From Lunularia cruciata (lineage: Eukaryota; Streptophyta; Marchantiopsida; Lunulariales; Lunulariaceae), in assembly GCA_948567375.1 (NCBI GenBank), contig OX419757.1, positions 2,790,001 to 2,854,000 on the forward strand: a DNA stretch of 64,000 nt, given 5' to 3'. A program made the translations under genes and the position numbers. Under the pieces are notes generated by a model, which saw only the letters and a list, made by a program, of their open reading frames with translations, searched no databases and was not told where the DNA came from. Of the stretch, positions 1-12,067 are shown in pieces. Numbering within the stretch: position 1 is the first letter of the stretch; every line of letters begins with the position of its first letter.

Positions 1-1870
1 AGATCTCCTTGACGTGTACCCACAACTGACTCCAAGATGGTGACTCTCTCTTGTGAGCAACCATGTTGGTAGTAAAGGGAAAGAAGAGAGCAATAAAAAG
101 ACCGCACAAAAGGAATAAGACTCGCCAAGGATCCACCAGCCTCTCTAAGCTCTCTAAAGATGGATGCTTGTGAGACGTTATTAAAAGCATTCTCAATATC
201 CACATGTACGATGATCCACTTTGGATGGATATCTAAGAGTGCCCTAATGCATAAAGATATAGCTTCACATCCTCCATGTGTAGCTACTCCAAACTGATGA
301 GGACTGAGGTGTTGTTGGAAGTGAAAATGATGTTGACGGACAATGGCACAACTGACCAAACACAAAAAGATCTCTCCAATAGCAATTGGTCTAGTGCTCC
401 TTATGTCCTTCTCTATCACGAGAAGTCAACTAGCACCTAATGCACAACTAATAGACATAGGAATATCTCCTCTTGCTATTGCTACAACCACCTAAAACAA
501 CTTGGCAAAAACACTAGAAGGATCATCTACTTGAATATAAACTCTAAGATGCTCATATACCATCCCTCTCAAGCCTCCTAAGGAAAGGCAAGGAGTAGTG
601 CACAAAGCTTGTGCAAAAAGTGATCTATCAAGACATAAAGGCTACTTAGGTTGATAATCTAAGACCTCTAGTGGTAATCCCTCTCTTGCCATAGGATGCA
701 GTGAGCATAGAGAAGAGATAGTCTCCTAAGTAGGACTAGCCATGGACAAAGGGTGTAGTACTTATGCCGCTCAATTAAACTCTCCCGCTCAACCCAATAT
801 CCTATACTGTCATAATCAAGTGGACTCTATGGTATCTTGTGGCAAAAATTGTCTCCTAAAATGTGCATCCCTAACGTATTCCTCATATAGGGCCATCCAA
901 TACTTGGCTCAGAATTGAAAAATCTAACAGCCACCTCTCTATGCACCACACGTCCACCTTTAGCATAACAAAAAGACCATCAAGGGAGTAAGAGGAATAT
1001 GAACCATCCTAACTTATCCAAGGGATCACGTGCCAAACAATCAAGTGGTAGGCAAAAAGCTTCTCTAGCCTCATCATGGAGTGTATGAAATAGCCTATGG
1101 AATAAATGTGGACATGGAAAACTAGTCTCAAATAACCCCAAAATGCAACCCGCTTGAGAAACTAACCACTCCCACAACTAGATTTGTATCCTTTGAACAA
1201 TCAACAAAGGGATAGAAGAAGTATACTTAATCTTAAGTATCATTGTTATCAATGTAGTCGCTTGCCTCACTTGAGCATCCTAGGTGTTCCAATCATAGTC
1301 CTTATGCATCCTTCCCACATGGGTCTTTACCTTACGAGGTAAAGCATCAATGATGTACCGAGCATGGTGTTTCTCGAGCCGCTCTAGGTGGCGCCACATG
1401 GGGAGGTGTAGCCATGGCTAGCACAAGAATAACAATAGTACCACATGATGCTCCTATCCATATCTCCTCATACTTGCAAAACCAAAACTCCTCATATCCA
1501 AACTCACAAGAGAAAGTACAATCTCTTCCAACCCTAAAAACTAAAAACTCTCATAAATTTTAATTTCCATCTCAAAAAATTTCTAACTAAGTTCCCATAG
1601 AACTAAATCATGAAAACTAAGAGATTGGAAATGAAGATTCCCAACCAATCACTCTCAATATGTAATGATCACTCCAAACCCTAAAAAACCTAAAAATCCT
1701 TATAACTTTCTACTCAATTCTCTACAGTCTTCAATCTATGTACCAATGGAACCAAAATTAGAAAAAAAACAAAATTTGCTATTCACTCAAGTACTATATG
1801 CTAAAGAGCACTCAAAAGATGTATATCTTTCCTCTCCTACCTCTCCTCTTTTGTCTCCACACTCTCCTTA
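1..1870 (-). mobile_element. Non-LTR retrotransposon copy, truncated by window edge
   Basis: Read on the minus strand, this is a decayed element with an N-terminal zinc-finger-like segment (about 1,290-1,380, followed by K-T-H-V-G-R-M-H), a leader rich in short A/T words (1,440-1,870) and a reverse transcriptase. The palm motif D-I-E-N-A-F-N lies at about 180-204 and the R-Q-G-D motif lies on the first 14 bases, so the window edge cuts the element inside its RT. Frameshifts and stops break the frame. The same family recurs at 40.7-41.9 kb (minus), 47.4-49.4 kb (plus) and 57.6-58.75 kb (minus). The RT call rests on motif order; the exact non-LTR clade is not determined. Confidence 0.75.
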
Positions 1871-4800
1871 ACTCTCCCATGAATCTCTAAGTCAAAGCCA
1901 AAAGGGAAAAGGGGTTAAAGGAAGGAACCTTTGGTGGCATTGCAGAATGTCATGTGCGATGGTAGGGGAGGTGGAAAGGGACCCATTGCCAATTCTTAAG
2001 CAAGCATTGGACTTCATAGATGTGCAACTCCCGTCATGTCTAGACCTCTTTCTCCATCTACAAAATATACATTTGGAAGATCTATATTACATTGTCTAAC
2101 AATAAATTATTTGGTTTCTTCATCCTTGTTTTAGTTTGGAGTTTGTTGTTTTGCACCCTTTTTCTATGGGCAGTTACACCTCTTTACCACTTATGATACC
2201 TTGTATTCCTTATTACATTTCCTTTAGGGTATATTATACCCTAAAGGTTTATTTTTGTATCAAAATCACTTTATTATCAAGATGACAAACTAAAGCGCTA
2301 ATGGACTTTAATCTTTCAACTTTTGTGCAAATTACTATTTATTTATTAAGATCTAACAATAATAGTGAAGCTCTCAAGAGTTAAGGTGTTATGTCAATAG
2401 GAGAACTTAATTAAGATCAATATAAATAGGTTCAAATTGATTATGGGAAATAAAACAATTTTGAAGTTTTAGGATTCCCATTTCCCAACTTTCTTGGTAT
2501 GTCTTTGCCCAAAGATACACCAAAGATACCAAAGAAGCTCAAATTAGAATGTGCTTGATATGTGGATATCGGGTCTTGCAAAGACCGTAAATAGAAAAAG
2601 AACAAAGGTCATTTGCATTCTGTACTTTGGAATGCAAATATACTTTATATCACATTGGAGACAATTTGCTTTGTGTTTACATTTCTAGATTTTCATACAC
2701 ATTTTGTTATAAGTACACTCTACAAACCTCCATTTGGATGTGTATAATTGGATGGGATAGTACATAGTATTACCACAAAACTCATGTAAGGGAGGAATAT
2801 CTTTGTTGTAGAAAGTGACTGGTTGATGATAACTTCCTAAGATGTTAGTGTTATAATCTTCTATGGACAAACTATTTTTACACAAATAGACTGCTTGGAT
2901 GTCTTCAACATAGATGACACACTTTTGCTGGGGCAAACATTCTATCATCCTATTCCTGTTGTTCATTTGGAGTTACATTGCAAAAGTGATTAATCCATAC
3001 ACATAAAGGATTTAGAAATTTCTCAAGAAATTTATTCTTTTGATTTATAATGTTTCAACTTTCTTCTTAAATCCCAAATCCATAAATCATGGGAAAGAAT
3101 AGATCTAAAATTGAACTATTGTGATTTATTTACAAGGCCATCCACTTTTAAGTTCAAATATTTCTAAAAGAGAAATTAGGTTTTCATAATAGTTTAGTAG
3201 CATTCCCTTGGTCACAACAATAAGATACGTATGGCAACTTAAAACCGGCTGCAAAATCTCCGGTTTGGACTTGGAAATCTTATTCATATTAAATGGCCAT
3301 TTCTATTCAAAGAATTTCGAATAGAGTTACGAATTAATCATTGTTAAAACTTCTTTTATCCGATAATCATGGCATATCTGATTTGGTCATACTATAATTG
3401 TGAATTCCACATGGAATATAGTTGAAAGGGTGATTATTTAGTTCCGTGGATAGATGACGAGAAGAATGATTCCAGAATATAAGGATCTATATTAAGATCA
3501 TCTCTTTACTTCGGTAGCCGGAAAATTATGTGGAGTTATAGATATAGAGTAAAATATATTTTATATTTTAGCCTCACCATAATGTTATAGTTTACTTTAT
3601 AGTTATAGCATTTGTCTATTGCTCTACGAAAAGCATTGACGTAATACATAGTACAGTGCACAAGCATAATCCCACTCAATCATATGTCTTTCAATCCTCC
3701 ATTAATTATGTGATTTTCTAATTTACATAATTCTGATATTGCAGATGCATAAGAATAGATTTTTCATTATTAAACTATTACGGGCAGATTCCGTTATAAA
3801 TTATGGGATTTGTCCCTTTACAACTTGACTTCTCCTTGAGTGACTTTATAGGGTCCTCCCATCCTTTCTGACTGTCGATTCAGTCATGCCTCTATGCTGA
3901 TACTTTGCGTACTGTAATATTATTCTTATACATACGTACTGTAATATCGTCAACAACTTGTTTTCATGTCCCAACGTCGCCCTTTCAGGCTTCTCCATCA
4001 CTCCGCTAAGAGTACATTTGCTATTTCTCGGGTGGCTCTTGTTTGTAGGGCTATGTAAGTTACAGTCATTTGGTCAGTACGGTTGATTCATGATCCTCTG
4101 AGCAATGCATGTGAACAAATGGATACATAGGATAAGAAAAGGAAGAGAAGCAGATAACAATGACCATGAAATAAACCCGGATTCATTGACAAATTTGCTC
4201 ATGATTTGATCTTTAGTGTAAGGATTCAACATAATGAGTACCGCTTTTCGGAACAACGGCTGAGTTTTTAAAGCGGATTAAAACCCAACCCGTGCTTAGT
4301 GTTTCTAGTTATGTGGCAATATTTACTTTCTAACTCCCAAAGCTCGTTAGCACTCTCTTCTGTTGCACAATTGGGAATACAACCTAATCCTCCCATTAAA
4401 ACTTGTGGAGGGTCATATTCCTCCCATCCACTTACTTTCTCTTCCAGCTTTCTTCCTTCCATTTTACTTGCTTCCATACCCGTCTTTTATCAATTCATTT
4501 TATAATGAGATCTGTTGCTTTCCATCCATCGAGGGTTCTGGCAGATTTCCCTGTTTTCCATCCGTCCATTTTACTGAGGAAAACAACGCGTGGTGTCAAC
4601 AGTATGGGACTATCGCTCAAACTTCGTACAACAAATTGGACTCATAAGGTTTCCTTCGCAGCGGTTTACAAGATTTTTGAAACTCTTCATTTTCCGCGAG
4701 TGCTGGTAGCTGTTTGCCTGAGATTTGGACTGCACTATTTCCTTTCTTCTCGGTAACGTCGTTAGTAGCGTACTTCGGTCTAACAGTTTAACTTGTGCCC

Positions 4801-6420
4801 AAAAATGGATTTCGGAATTAGTCTGTAGAACTTAGTAACAAAACTGTGAAAGGTAAGTGATCCCAACATATTTCACTGGTAATTATGAGGCGCTTGCGTA
4901 TGTTCTTCCAGATAGATACTACGTTCTCATGTGGATTTCAGCAAATAATCTAATGCAGTCTGACAGGGAACTTCTGTACTGGGTGTGCCGTTAGCATTGA
5001 CGATGGTCCCTCTTTCTCGTAGCAATTTAGCTGGATACCACTGTGATAGTTATCAAAATCGGAATCCCCTGCCATGTTTCACTGCGTGAAGTCTTTAGAC
5101 GTTTAATGTGACGTGCCAGCCATTCATCGGGGAAGTGCTGCTCCGGGATCATATCTGTAGAGGATGTAGCCAATTGCATAACATTTTTCGGCCAAATTTA
5201 AAACCACCCTATCACGAGTTTCAGATTTGGACGGAAGAATTAAGGCAGGGCTTGTGTCGTACACTTCGATCTTTTCAGACTTTCAAGGCTATGCCATCTC
5301 TACCGCAGATAAGTTCCTAGCATGAGATCTCAGACGATTGGTTGATATAGGTCCATAACGCTTTCTCACTACAGGTGATATTATCAACAACACATCAATT
5401 CGGTGCTCATGAGCAGAAAACATCAAGGTCAATTCTGCTCGCTGCATGTTCCAACCGCGGTGAGGGCGACTCCTCACAAACAATCGGAATTTCAAAACTG
5501 GGCTGGGTTTAGGACGATTTCAGCAGAAATTCGGCTTCTGATTTGGTCCACTCGACGTCTGGACACGGATCCAGACTCTGCGGTTGGATGCCCAGTAGTC
5601 TGTTCGTGTGAACACAACGTATCCGGCGAAATTAACTTTCAACAAACTAACTCGGATTAGAAAGCTACTGAAGTTGGCAGAATAACACTGAATTGCTATC
5701 TCTGCATTTCCACGAAGCGTCCGGACGTTTGCAGCTATCTATTGCTATTGCGGTTCTATGGCAGACACAGATACGTGGAATTGGGTATCAGCCCAAATGG
5801 AGCTAGGAGGAAGGAGGTACTAGTCCAACATGACAACAGCCTTCATCGAGAGCGTGCGATTCCCGAGTTTGAATCCATCACAAGACACAAGAAAACATCG
5901 AACAACAGCACGATTTCCCATTTACACAAAGGGAACAGTAGAGTTAAAAGATACCTACCCATCAGGCTTTTAAACGCAGGCTTGCCCTTTGAGAGACAAG
6001 TAACTAATGGTATGATATGGTATTAATATGGTAACAGAACATCCAGGTCTGCTCTAATAAAGCCATTTTCTTACTTTAAGATCAATCACATCGAAGCATT
6101 TCGATTACCTAAGGAAGCAGGGTCGCTAGAATCTTGAACTTACTTTCGTATGACAGAAACGAATCTGATGAAATCAAGTTCACAAACTCAACATAGATCG
6201 TAGAGATAACAAGACCTCTCTCCTTGTGATCACGCAAACACTTACGAGATTCTGTCTTCATTGGCACTACCCATGCCCCACCAAGAGCGTGCAGCATGTG
6301 AAAGACATTTTCAATCAGGAAAATTGAGGAGTAACACTTGGTGGGAACAAATAGCGCCGCCAAAACTGTTAAAGTGAGTTTCATGTTAAAGTCCAAGTAA
6401 TTCTACACGACAAGAAGCAT
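1871..6420. other. AT-rich stretch with no recognisable gene
   Basis: About 4.5 kb in which I recognise no conserved protein, tRNA or rRNA on either strand. Short open frames exist (for example 2,685-2,966 and 6,109-6,396 on the minus strand, 5,742-6,026 on the plus strand), but none resembles a known family or shows paired splice signals. The part next to 6,420 should include the RPL23A 3' UTR. Confidence 0.5.
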
Positions 6421-7304
6421 TTAAATGATTCCGATCTTGTTGGCAACATCTAGAGCATCGTAGTCGGAAGTTAACCTAACATAGGCCTTCTTCTGTCCAT
6501 CGGGCCTGTTGAGACATAACACCAATTTAGCAAACCATAAAGGCCAGTACAATGTCTGCGAAAACACCCGTGTTACGATAGGCACGTTCGCTTTCTTGAG
6601 ATCCTCCAGCACAATAATAACAGAAGCTTTTGATACATTGGATGGAAAAAGGATGTTACCTGATCAATGTGTTGACCTTCTTGGTATGGATGTCGTACAT
6701 CTTCTTCACGGCCTCCTTGATCTTCTTCTTGTCGGCTCTGACATCGACGATGAAAACTAAGGTGTTGTTGTCCTCGATTTTCTTCATGGCGGACTCAGTG
6801 GTTAATGGGTACTTCAGCACCTCGTAGTGGTCGAGCTTGTTTCTAGGCGGTGCAGAAATACGTGGGTACTTGGGAGCACGAGCCCTCTTGAGGGTCTTCG
6901 GGCGATGGAAGGTGACCGAGGTGCGGACCTTTCTCCACTTCTTCTTGATGACCGCAACTGACTTCACTGCCTTTGCAGCCTTAGCGGCCTGAGACTTTTG
7001 GTCAGTCTTCCCACCTGAGAGAGAAGACGTTTCAAAACCAAAAACAGAATGAAGCGACAGTGCAACCAGCGAAGGATGAACGCATGTGCTCCACTACCAC
7101 TAAATTCCTCGAACACATGTGCTCCACAAAACTCAATTCACAATCAAATTTTCAGCATTGTGCGAACAAAGACACGAAATACCAAATCACAATCAAGCCA
7201 AGCCAATATGCGTGTAATCCGTCATAGAAGTAATATTCTAAGAAATCACATGAAAGCCGGTACGTACCTTTGGTGAGAGATCCTCCCTTGGCAGGTGGAG
7301 CCAT
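6421..7304 (-). CDS. RPL23A: 60S ribosomal protein L23a (uL23), 3 exons
   Basis: Cytosolic large-subunit protein uL23, which binds 25S rRNA next to the peptide exit tunnel. Exons on the minus strand are 7304-7268, 7014-6660 and 6505-6421, giving 158 aa, close to the usual ~154 of plants. Introns are 253 and 154 bp with GT...AG ends (donors GTACGT and GTAACA, acceptor CAG in both). The start MAPPAKGG, a lysine/alanine-rich N-terminal extension, the core with [20 protein letters not shown], and the C-terminus ending [14 protein letters not shown] are all typical. The stop is TAA. It is transcribed divergently from TIM17. No defect is visible, so it should be functional. Confidence 0.97.
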
Positions 7305-8115
7305 TGCTAATCGGTCGAGACAGACGACAAGCTACGAGCAGAGGGTGGAAGGGAGGAGAAGCTCAGGGACGAGCGAGTGAAAGAACTAGAGCGAAAATGC
7401 TGTGCCCTAAATGAGAAGGGTCTCCCTCGTTTCCTAGTGCCCTAATTGCAGTCTAAACCATCCCCCGCTTCCCCAAACCCATAGTCAACTAATCCGACGG
7501 CGAAGAACTTCCAGGACGGCACATCTCACGGCCTTCAGCCTCCCTCATGGTGGACCCGTACCCCTGGTTACTGAGATTTGGCCGGTCTCTGACTCGACCA
7601 CTGGGCATTCCCCCACGTACGTACTCCGTCCAATTGAACAAACAGATCCGGCATGTCATAATCTCTTTTCTGTCGGATTTCCTTCGTTCCATGCCTTGCA
7701 AATTTCCCTTCCATACGGAACATGTGTATTTCCACGACGGTGGTTCTCCCGTAAGTAAAGAATGTTCCTGTAGACAAAGCAAATTTCAGTAACGAGGTAC
7801 CAACAGAAGTGTCCGGTAACTTAACACGTCTGTCCGGAGCCTGCCAGAAACCGGCCCTTTGCGTCAAACCCTAATTCGGTGACATGGATGCATTCAGTTG
7901 TCTGGGGCTAGTCTGGGGCTTCTCCCAAAATTCGATCCTGCTGAATGGGGGGATCGACCGATGCATTGATCGCACTTTTGCAGTTGAGTTAGATTGTTGG
8001 AGCTCTGCGCTGATAACGAGGAGAATTGAAGTAGAAATTGAGGTGAGGTCTGGGAAAAGGTGAGTCGGGTGGGGAGTATCAGGGGTTTGGAGGTTCGGAA
8101 TTGGAGGAGGAGAGG
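7305..8115. promoter_or_regulatory. Shared divergent promoter region of RPL23A and TIM17, with telo-box
   Basis: The 811 bp between the two start codons must hold both promoters and both 5' UTRs. A perfect telo-box AAACCCTAA sits at 7866-7874. This element is known from promoters and leaders of plant ribosomal protein and translation genes. A GGCCC core at about 7853-7857 and several GCCCTAA words between 7,410 and 7,450 lie nearby. I see no clear TATA box at a convincing distance. Short open frames across this stretch look like chance. Confidence 0.6.
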
Positions 8116-8820
8116 ATGGGAACTCCCGATCACGCAAGGGAGCCGTGCCCCGACAGGATATTGGATGATATTGGTGGAGCCTTCAGCATGGGAGCGGTGG
8201 GAGGATCGGCGTGGCATTTTATCAGGGGGATGAAAAATTCGCCTCGGGGAGAAAGGCTGCTCGGAGGAACTCAGGCAGTGAGAATAAATGCTCCGAGAAT
8301 TGGAGGGAGTTTTGCGGTTTGGGGAGGTTTGTTTTCGACGTTTGATTGCTCGATGGTGTACTTGAGGCAGAAAGAGGATCCATGGAATTCTATTGCAGCC
8401 GGTGCGGCCACAGGTGGTTTTCTTCAACTGAGAGCTGGGATGAGATCGGCGACCAGATCAGCAGTGTTTGGGGGAGTGCTACTTGCCCTTATCGAGGGTG
8501 CGGGAATCATGCTTAACAGGTTAACTGCAAACATGGCTCAACCTCCCCCAATGGAAGAGCCCATGCCTCAGATGAGCATGCCTGGAGCCCCGTACGCTAC
8601 CCCTTCTCAGTATTCTGGACAGGCTACCACTTTCAATGTGGCTGATTCCCCTCCCATTCCTGCCAATCTGGGTGCCCCGTCATTTGAAGAGAGGAAGCTG
8701 GATTCTGAGAGCGGAATTGGGCCAAGTCCCAGTGATGCCAGTGGCACTAGTGGGGGATCATCCTGGTGGGGTGGACTTTTTGGTGGAAAGAAAGAAGAGG
8801 AGGGTTTCAGAGCATCGTGA
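8116..8820 (+). CDS. TIM17: Mitochondrial inner membrane translocase subunit TIM17
   Basis: Core channel subunit of the TIM23 presequence translocase in the mitochondrial inner membrane. It is an intronless frame of 234 aa. The ATG at 8116 is chosen because MGTPDH followed by EPCPDRILDDIGGAF is the conserved plant N-terminus; the frame is open five codons upstream but without a better start. Four hydrophobic, glycine-rich segments span about residues 17-135, including GGSFAVWGGLFSTFDC and KEDPWNSI. Cys11 and Cys78 match the positions of the conserved disulfide pair. The tail from about 135 is rich in P, M, S and G, as in plant TIM17, and ends GGKKEEEGFRAS. The TGA stop lies inside a 16-bp minisatellite. 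Confidence 0.97.
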   Translation: MGTPDHAREPCPDRILDDIGGAFSMGAVGGSAWHFIRGMKNSPRGERLLGGTQAVRINAPRIGGSFAVWGGLFSTFDCSMVYLRQKEDPWNSIAAGAATGGFLQLRAGMRSATRSAVFGGVLLALIEGAGIMLNRLTANMAQPPPMEEPMPQMSMPGAPYATPSQYSGQATTFNVADSPPIPANLGAPSFEERKLDSESGIGPSPSDASGTSGGSSWWGGLFGGKKEEEGFRAS

Positions 8821-8876
8821 AGGTATGCCATCGTGAAGGTATGCCATCGTGAAGGTATGCCATCGTGAAGGTATGC
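8813..8876. repeat. 16-bp minisatellite, 4 units, covering the TIM17 stop codon
   Basis: The unit CATCGTGAAGGTATGC is repeated four times without change, followed by CATA. The first unit contains the last codons and the TGA stop of TIM17, so extra units lengthen only the 3' UTR. Perfect identity points to recent expansion. Confidence 0.95.
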
Positions 8877-11800
8877 CATAATTATCTTCTCATTTTCAGA
8901 CTAAACTTCTGGCGAGGTCGGACTTGCAAGCCCCACTATGCTGATCGTGGTAGCACTATCAGCTCCTTCATGTAGTCATTATCTGCCCTCCTCCCCTTCA
9001 TCTCTGTATCTTGTACTATGTGAATATGGGTATTTGAGATGATTTCATGGTTAACTCCTACGCTCCGTGCCTCTATAGCGGGTTTCTTCTTGTTCAATAA
9101 TATACTCAGATTATCTTTTGATTTGGAATAGCCTTCGAAATCGTGTAAACTGAGGTAGATTTCAGCTGCTTTTTCAAGGTTGGTTGGGTTCAACGAGCCA
9201 GTTAGTTTCTGTTGCTCTGAATATTGAAAGGGTTTCTGGTCAATTGCTGGGGTTTCTGGTTACAACTTGATGACCAATCTGCATTCAACAGATCGTGGAC
9301 ACGGTCTCACGTCACTCGTTTGTCACCAGCACTTGTTACTCTATACTCTAAAGAGAATGGCCTGTGCCTGTCGGGGCGTTTTTTTGCCCATGAAGGAGCT
9401 TCAGCGTTTTATCAACAGGTTTTCTTTCTTGGTATGATTCTGTTGTGAGTGCTATGTCTGTTTCATCTTGCTTTGGGTCTTCGTGTCTCCTGCAACGTTG
9501 ATGTCTTCGTTCGCTACCTGTCTCTTATGCCTTGCTCCAGTCAGCTAGTACGTTGCCTACTCTCACCTCCTTCCCTGGGATTTGTTAGCCGTTTTATCCA
9601 GCAGAAATTTCCAGACTTTATTGCTGTCCGTTTATTGCCTTTCTGTCTCCAGCCTTTCTTGATTTTGCTGTCGCTAGCCTGGTTCCATTTTATTTCTTTC
9701 AGGAGGTGATGTCCAACGGAACTAAGTATTCGAACTCATGTGCTTTTCCCTTTTTCTGGGTCTCCACGACATTTTGCGTCCTAATTGCCTGCTGGGTAGA
9801 ATCGACTTTCATAAGACCCTAAGGTGGACCTGGGTCTTCTCAATACCTAACTGTACTTGAGCCCTGTTGTCAGTTGTACGTGTAGTTGAGCTCTCAGTTT
9901 TGGTACCTGTTTAGGCATTTTCGGCCGCAATGTTTTATCGAGAAGATGTTTTGCATGTTAGTTCTCCAGCATGCCCTATTCAGTCGTAATGATGAATCAG
10001 AATACGTTTTACCATCGTCGCACCTTGCGTGCACGCAAATGCGAGCAGGTCAGCTGGAGGTTCCAGCCCTTTTTGGCACTATTAGCTTTTGGGTGCCGTA
10101 GGCATGTGGATTTTAGTGTCTAGCTGAGGGCAGTAAGCAGTTGAAATGGTTAATACAGCAATGAGATATATTGGTGGCCAGAACTGCTCTATTGTATCTG
10201 AGAACGTTTCTTAGATTCGTGTTTGAAACACGATTTCGGTGTAGTTCGGGCTGAAGTTAAATTTCTCTTTGTTTCTTTTGCAGGTCTTAAGAGGCTAAGT
10301 ATCAAATAGAGCACTCCATCGCCTAAGTTTTGAGTAACAGACTGCTCAAGTCCTGTCACACTATGGGCTTCTATTTTTAAGTTCGATAATTCTGTACATA
10401 TGGCATCACGATCACATAATTGTGAGAGGACAGTTTTGACGTCATTCATGTGTAGATTGAGGTTCATCATATTTCAGTAATGCCAGGATTGGTGAAGAGG
10501 CATAGACCCCTAGCAATTAGTCTCCTTGGGTAGGAATTGGATTATCCTGACCTTTTGCGAGTTAGACTAGAAGAGGACACCAAGTTGCATCTGCGCCGTT
10601 TGTCGTTGTAGTCTAGTTTAGCACTTTAGCAAATTTCACATCACATATGATTCTTATTGATGGGCATGGGATGGCCTACTCAAGCGAGAGCACCAAAGTT
10701 TCTGATGAATGCTTCAGGTCGGGGGAGAGAAGCCACCCACCAATCTACGCTATCGCGACTAAAAAGATCAGGAGCCTTGCCTGGCCTCATGTCCTAACTG
10801 TCTGCTTTCACGAAGTGATTTTGCCTACAAGCAGGTGATACTCCAACTCGGAGTATGCTTGAGAAGCCAAGTACATGTACTTGAGTACCACGGTTGTAAT
10901 CTGGAGCCCCAATATCCGTGGCAGACAGTGTTAATTATGATCTTGCAGGGAATACTGGATCCCTACATATGTATACTGTTCAACCTTGCTGCCCAAGGCG
11001 GTCGTCATTATTGTGTAGCGACCAACTTAAGGCTCTTCACCTTTGATCTCTCTTTCACCGATGCTGCCACCCCCTGTTTTGCCTTAAACCACCTTCATAC
11101 CCAGAGTTCCACGTCCATAATTGCATGATCCAACAGCAAATCCCCTAAGTTTTAAGCTCTGTCTCGAGTTATTTATTCAGACGCCCAACTAAAATTTTAT
11201 TAAAAGCAGAAGATATGAATTGCAGGCGAAGTAAAGATCTTACTGCAACTTGTGCGACCAAGGCGCTGAGACCCTCCACCGGAATGTCTCGCCACAATGC
11301 CATTTCATAGAATAGCGGCATTGTGAATCTGCCCTCTGTCAACAGATAGCTCTACCCGACTCATGTATACCTGCCGCTTTCTGCCACAACCCCATACAAA
11401 GGAAGAAAAAGATTCACGTTTCTGAACATGAACACTTCTTTATGTCATTCAAAATAACACTGAAATAAACGTTTGTGTTCACCTACTGGTGTTGATGGCC
11501 GTGATCTTATCTCGGCATGGTGCAGCCGGGTTGGAAGCAGCATACTTTATTGCTCATGAAGGACTGTAATTGAAGGACACATAGACCTTTACAGTTGGGA
11601 TTTGCATTCAGTAACATTCGGATTCCTTTCTGCAATCGCCCACTGAAACAGAGCGATCCCGTAGAGCTCTGAAGTAGATTCCAACTAGCAGTTGCTGAGG
11701 TTAGTTTTGGTGAGTTCGGTTGGCACAGAGGTGGTATAACGCTCGCTGTCATGGCCCAATGCTCCTTGTTTATGACAGATCGCAACAGAGCCAGCTAGCT

Positions 11801-12067
11801 AGCTAGCTATCTATAAAGTTGATAGCCTGTTCAAGCTCGGTTAGAGTTTGTTATCGATTTTGAGCTTCTGCATTGCTTTTGGGAGACCCAACTGCACAAG
11901 CTGAATGCTTGTCTGCAACAACACGCTGTGCAATGGGTAGTGTCAAAAGTCACTGTCTATCTTCCTGGCGAATTGCTGGATCCTGCAGACGTCGACACCG
12001 GATGTGGGTGGGCTGAAGATCAGACGAGTTTGAGGCTGTTTGTCAAGGAATTTGGACGTCGGTGACA
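8877..12067. other. Intergenic stretch, TIM17 3' end and unassigned sequence
   Basis: The left part should hold the TIM17 3' UTR. I recognise no protein family in the scattered short frames (for example 10,647-11,128 plus, 11,507-11,785 minus). A short (AGCT)n run occurs at about 11,791-11,808. Upstream exons of the gene that starts at 12,068 may lie near 11,850-12,060, but I could not fix splice sites for them. Confidence 0.5.

Noticed and set aside
7489-7867. Minus-strand open frames in the RPL23A-TIM17 intergenic region as genes
   Set aside because: They lie in the shared promoter/UTR space, have no family resemblance and overlap the telo-box.
8101-8115. Upstream TTG at 8101 as TIM17 start
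   Set aside because: The conserved plant N-terminus starts at the ATG at 8116, and a non-ATG start would need special evidence.
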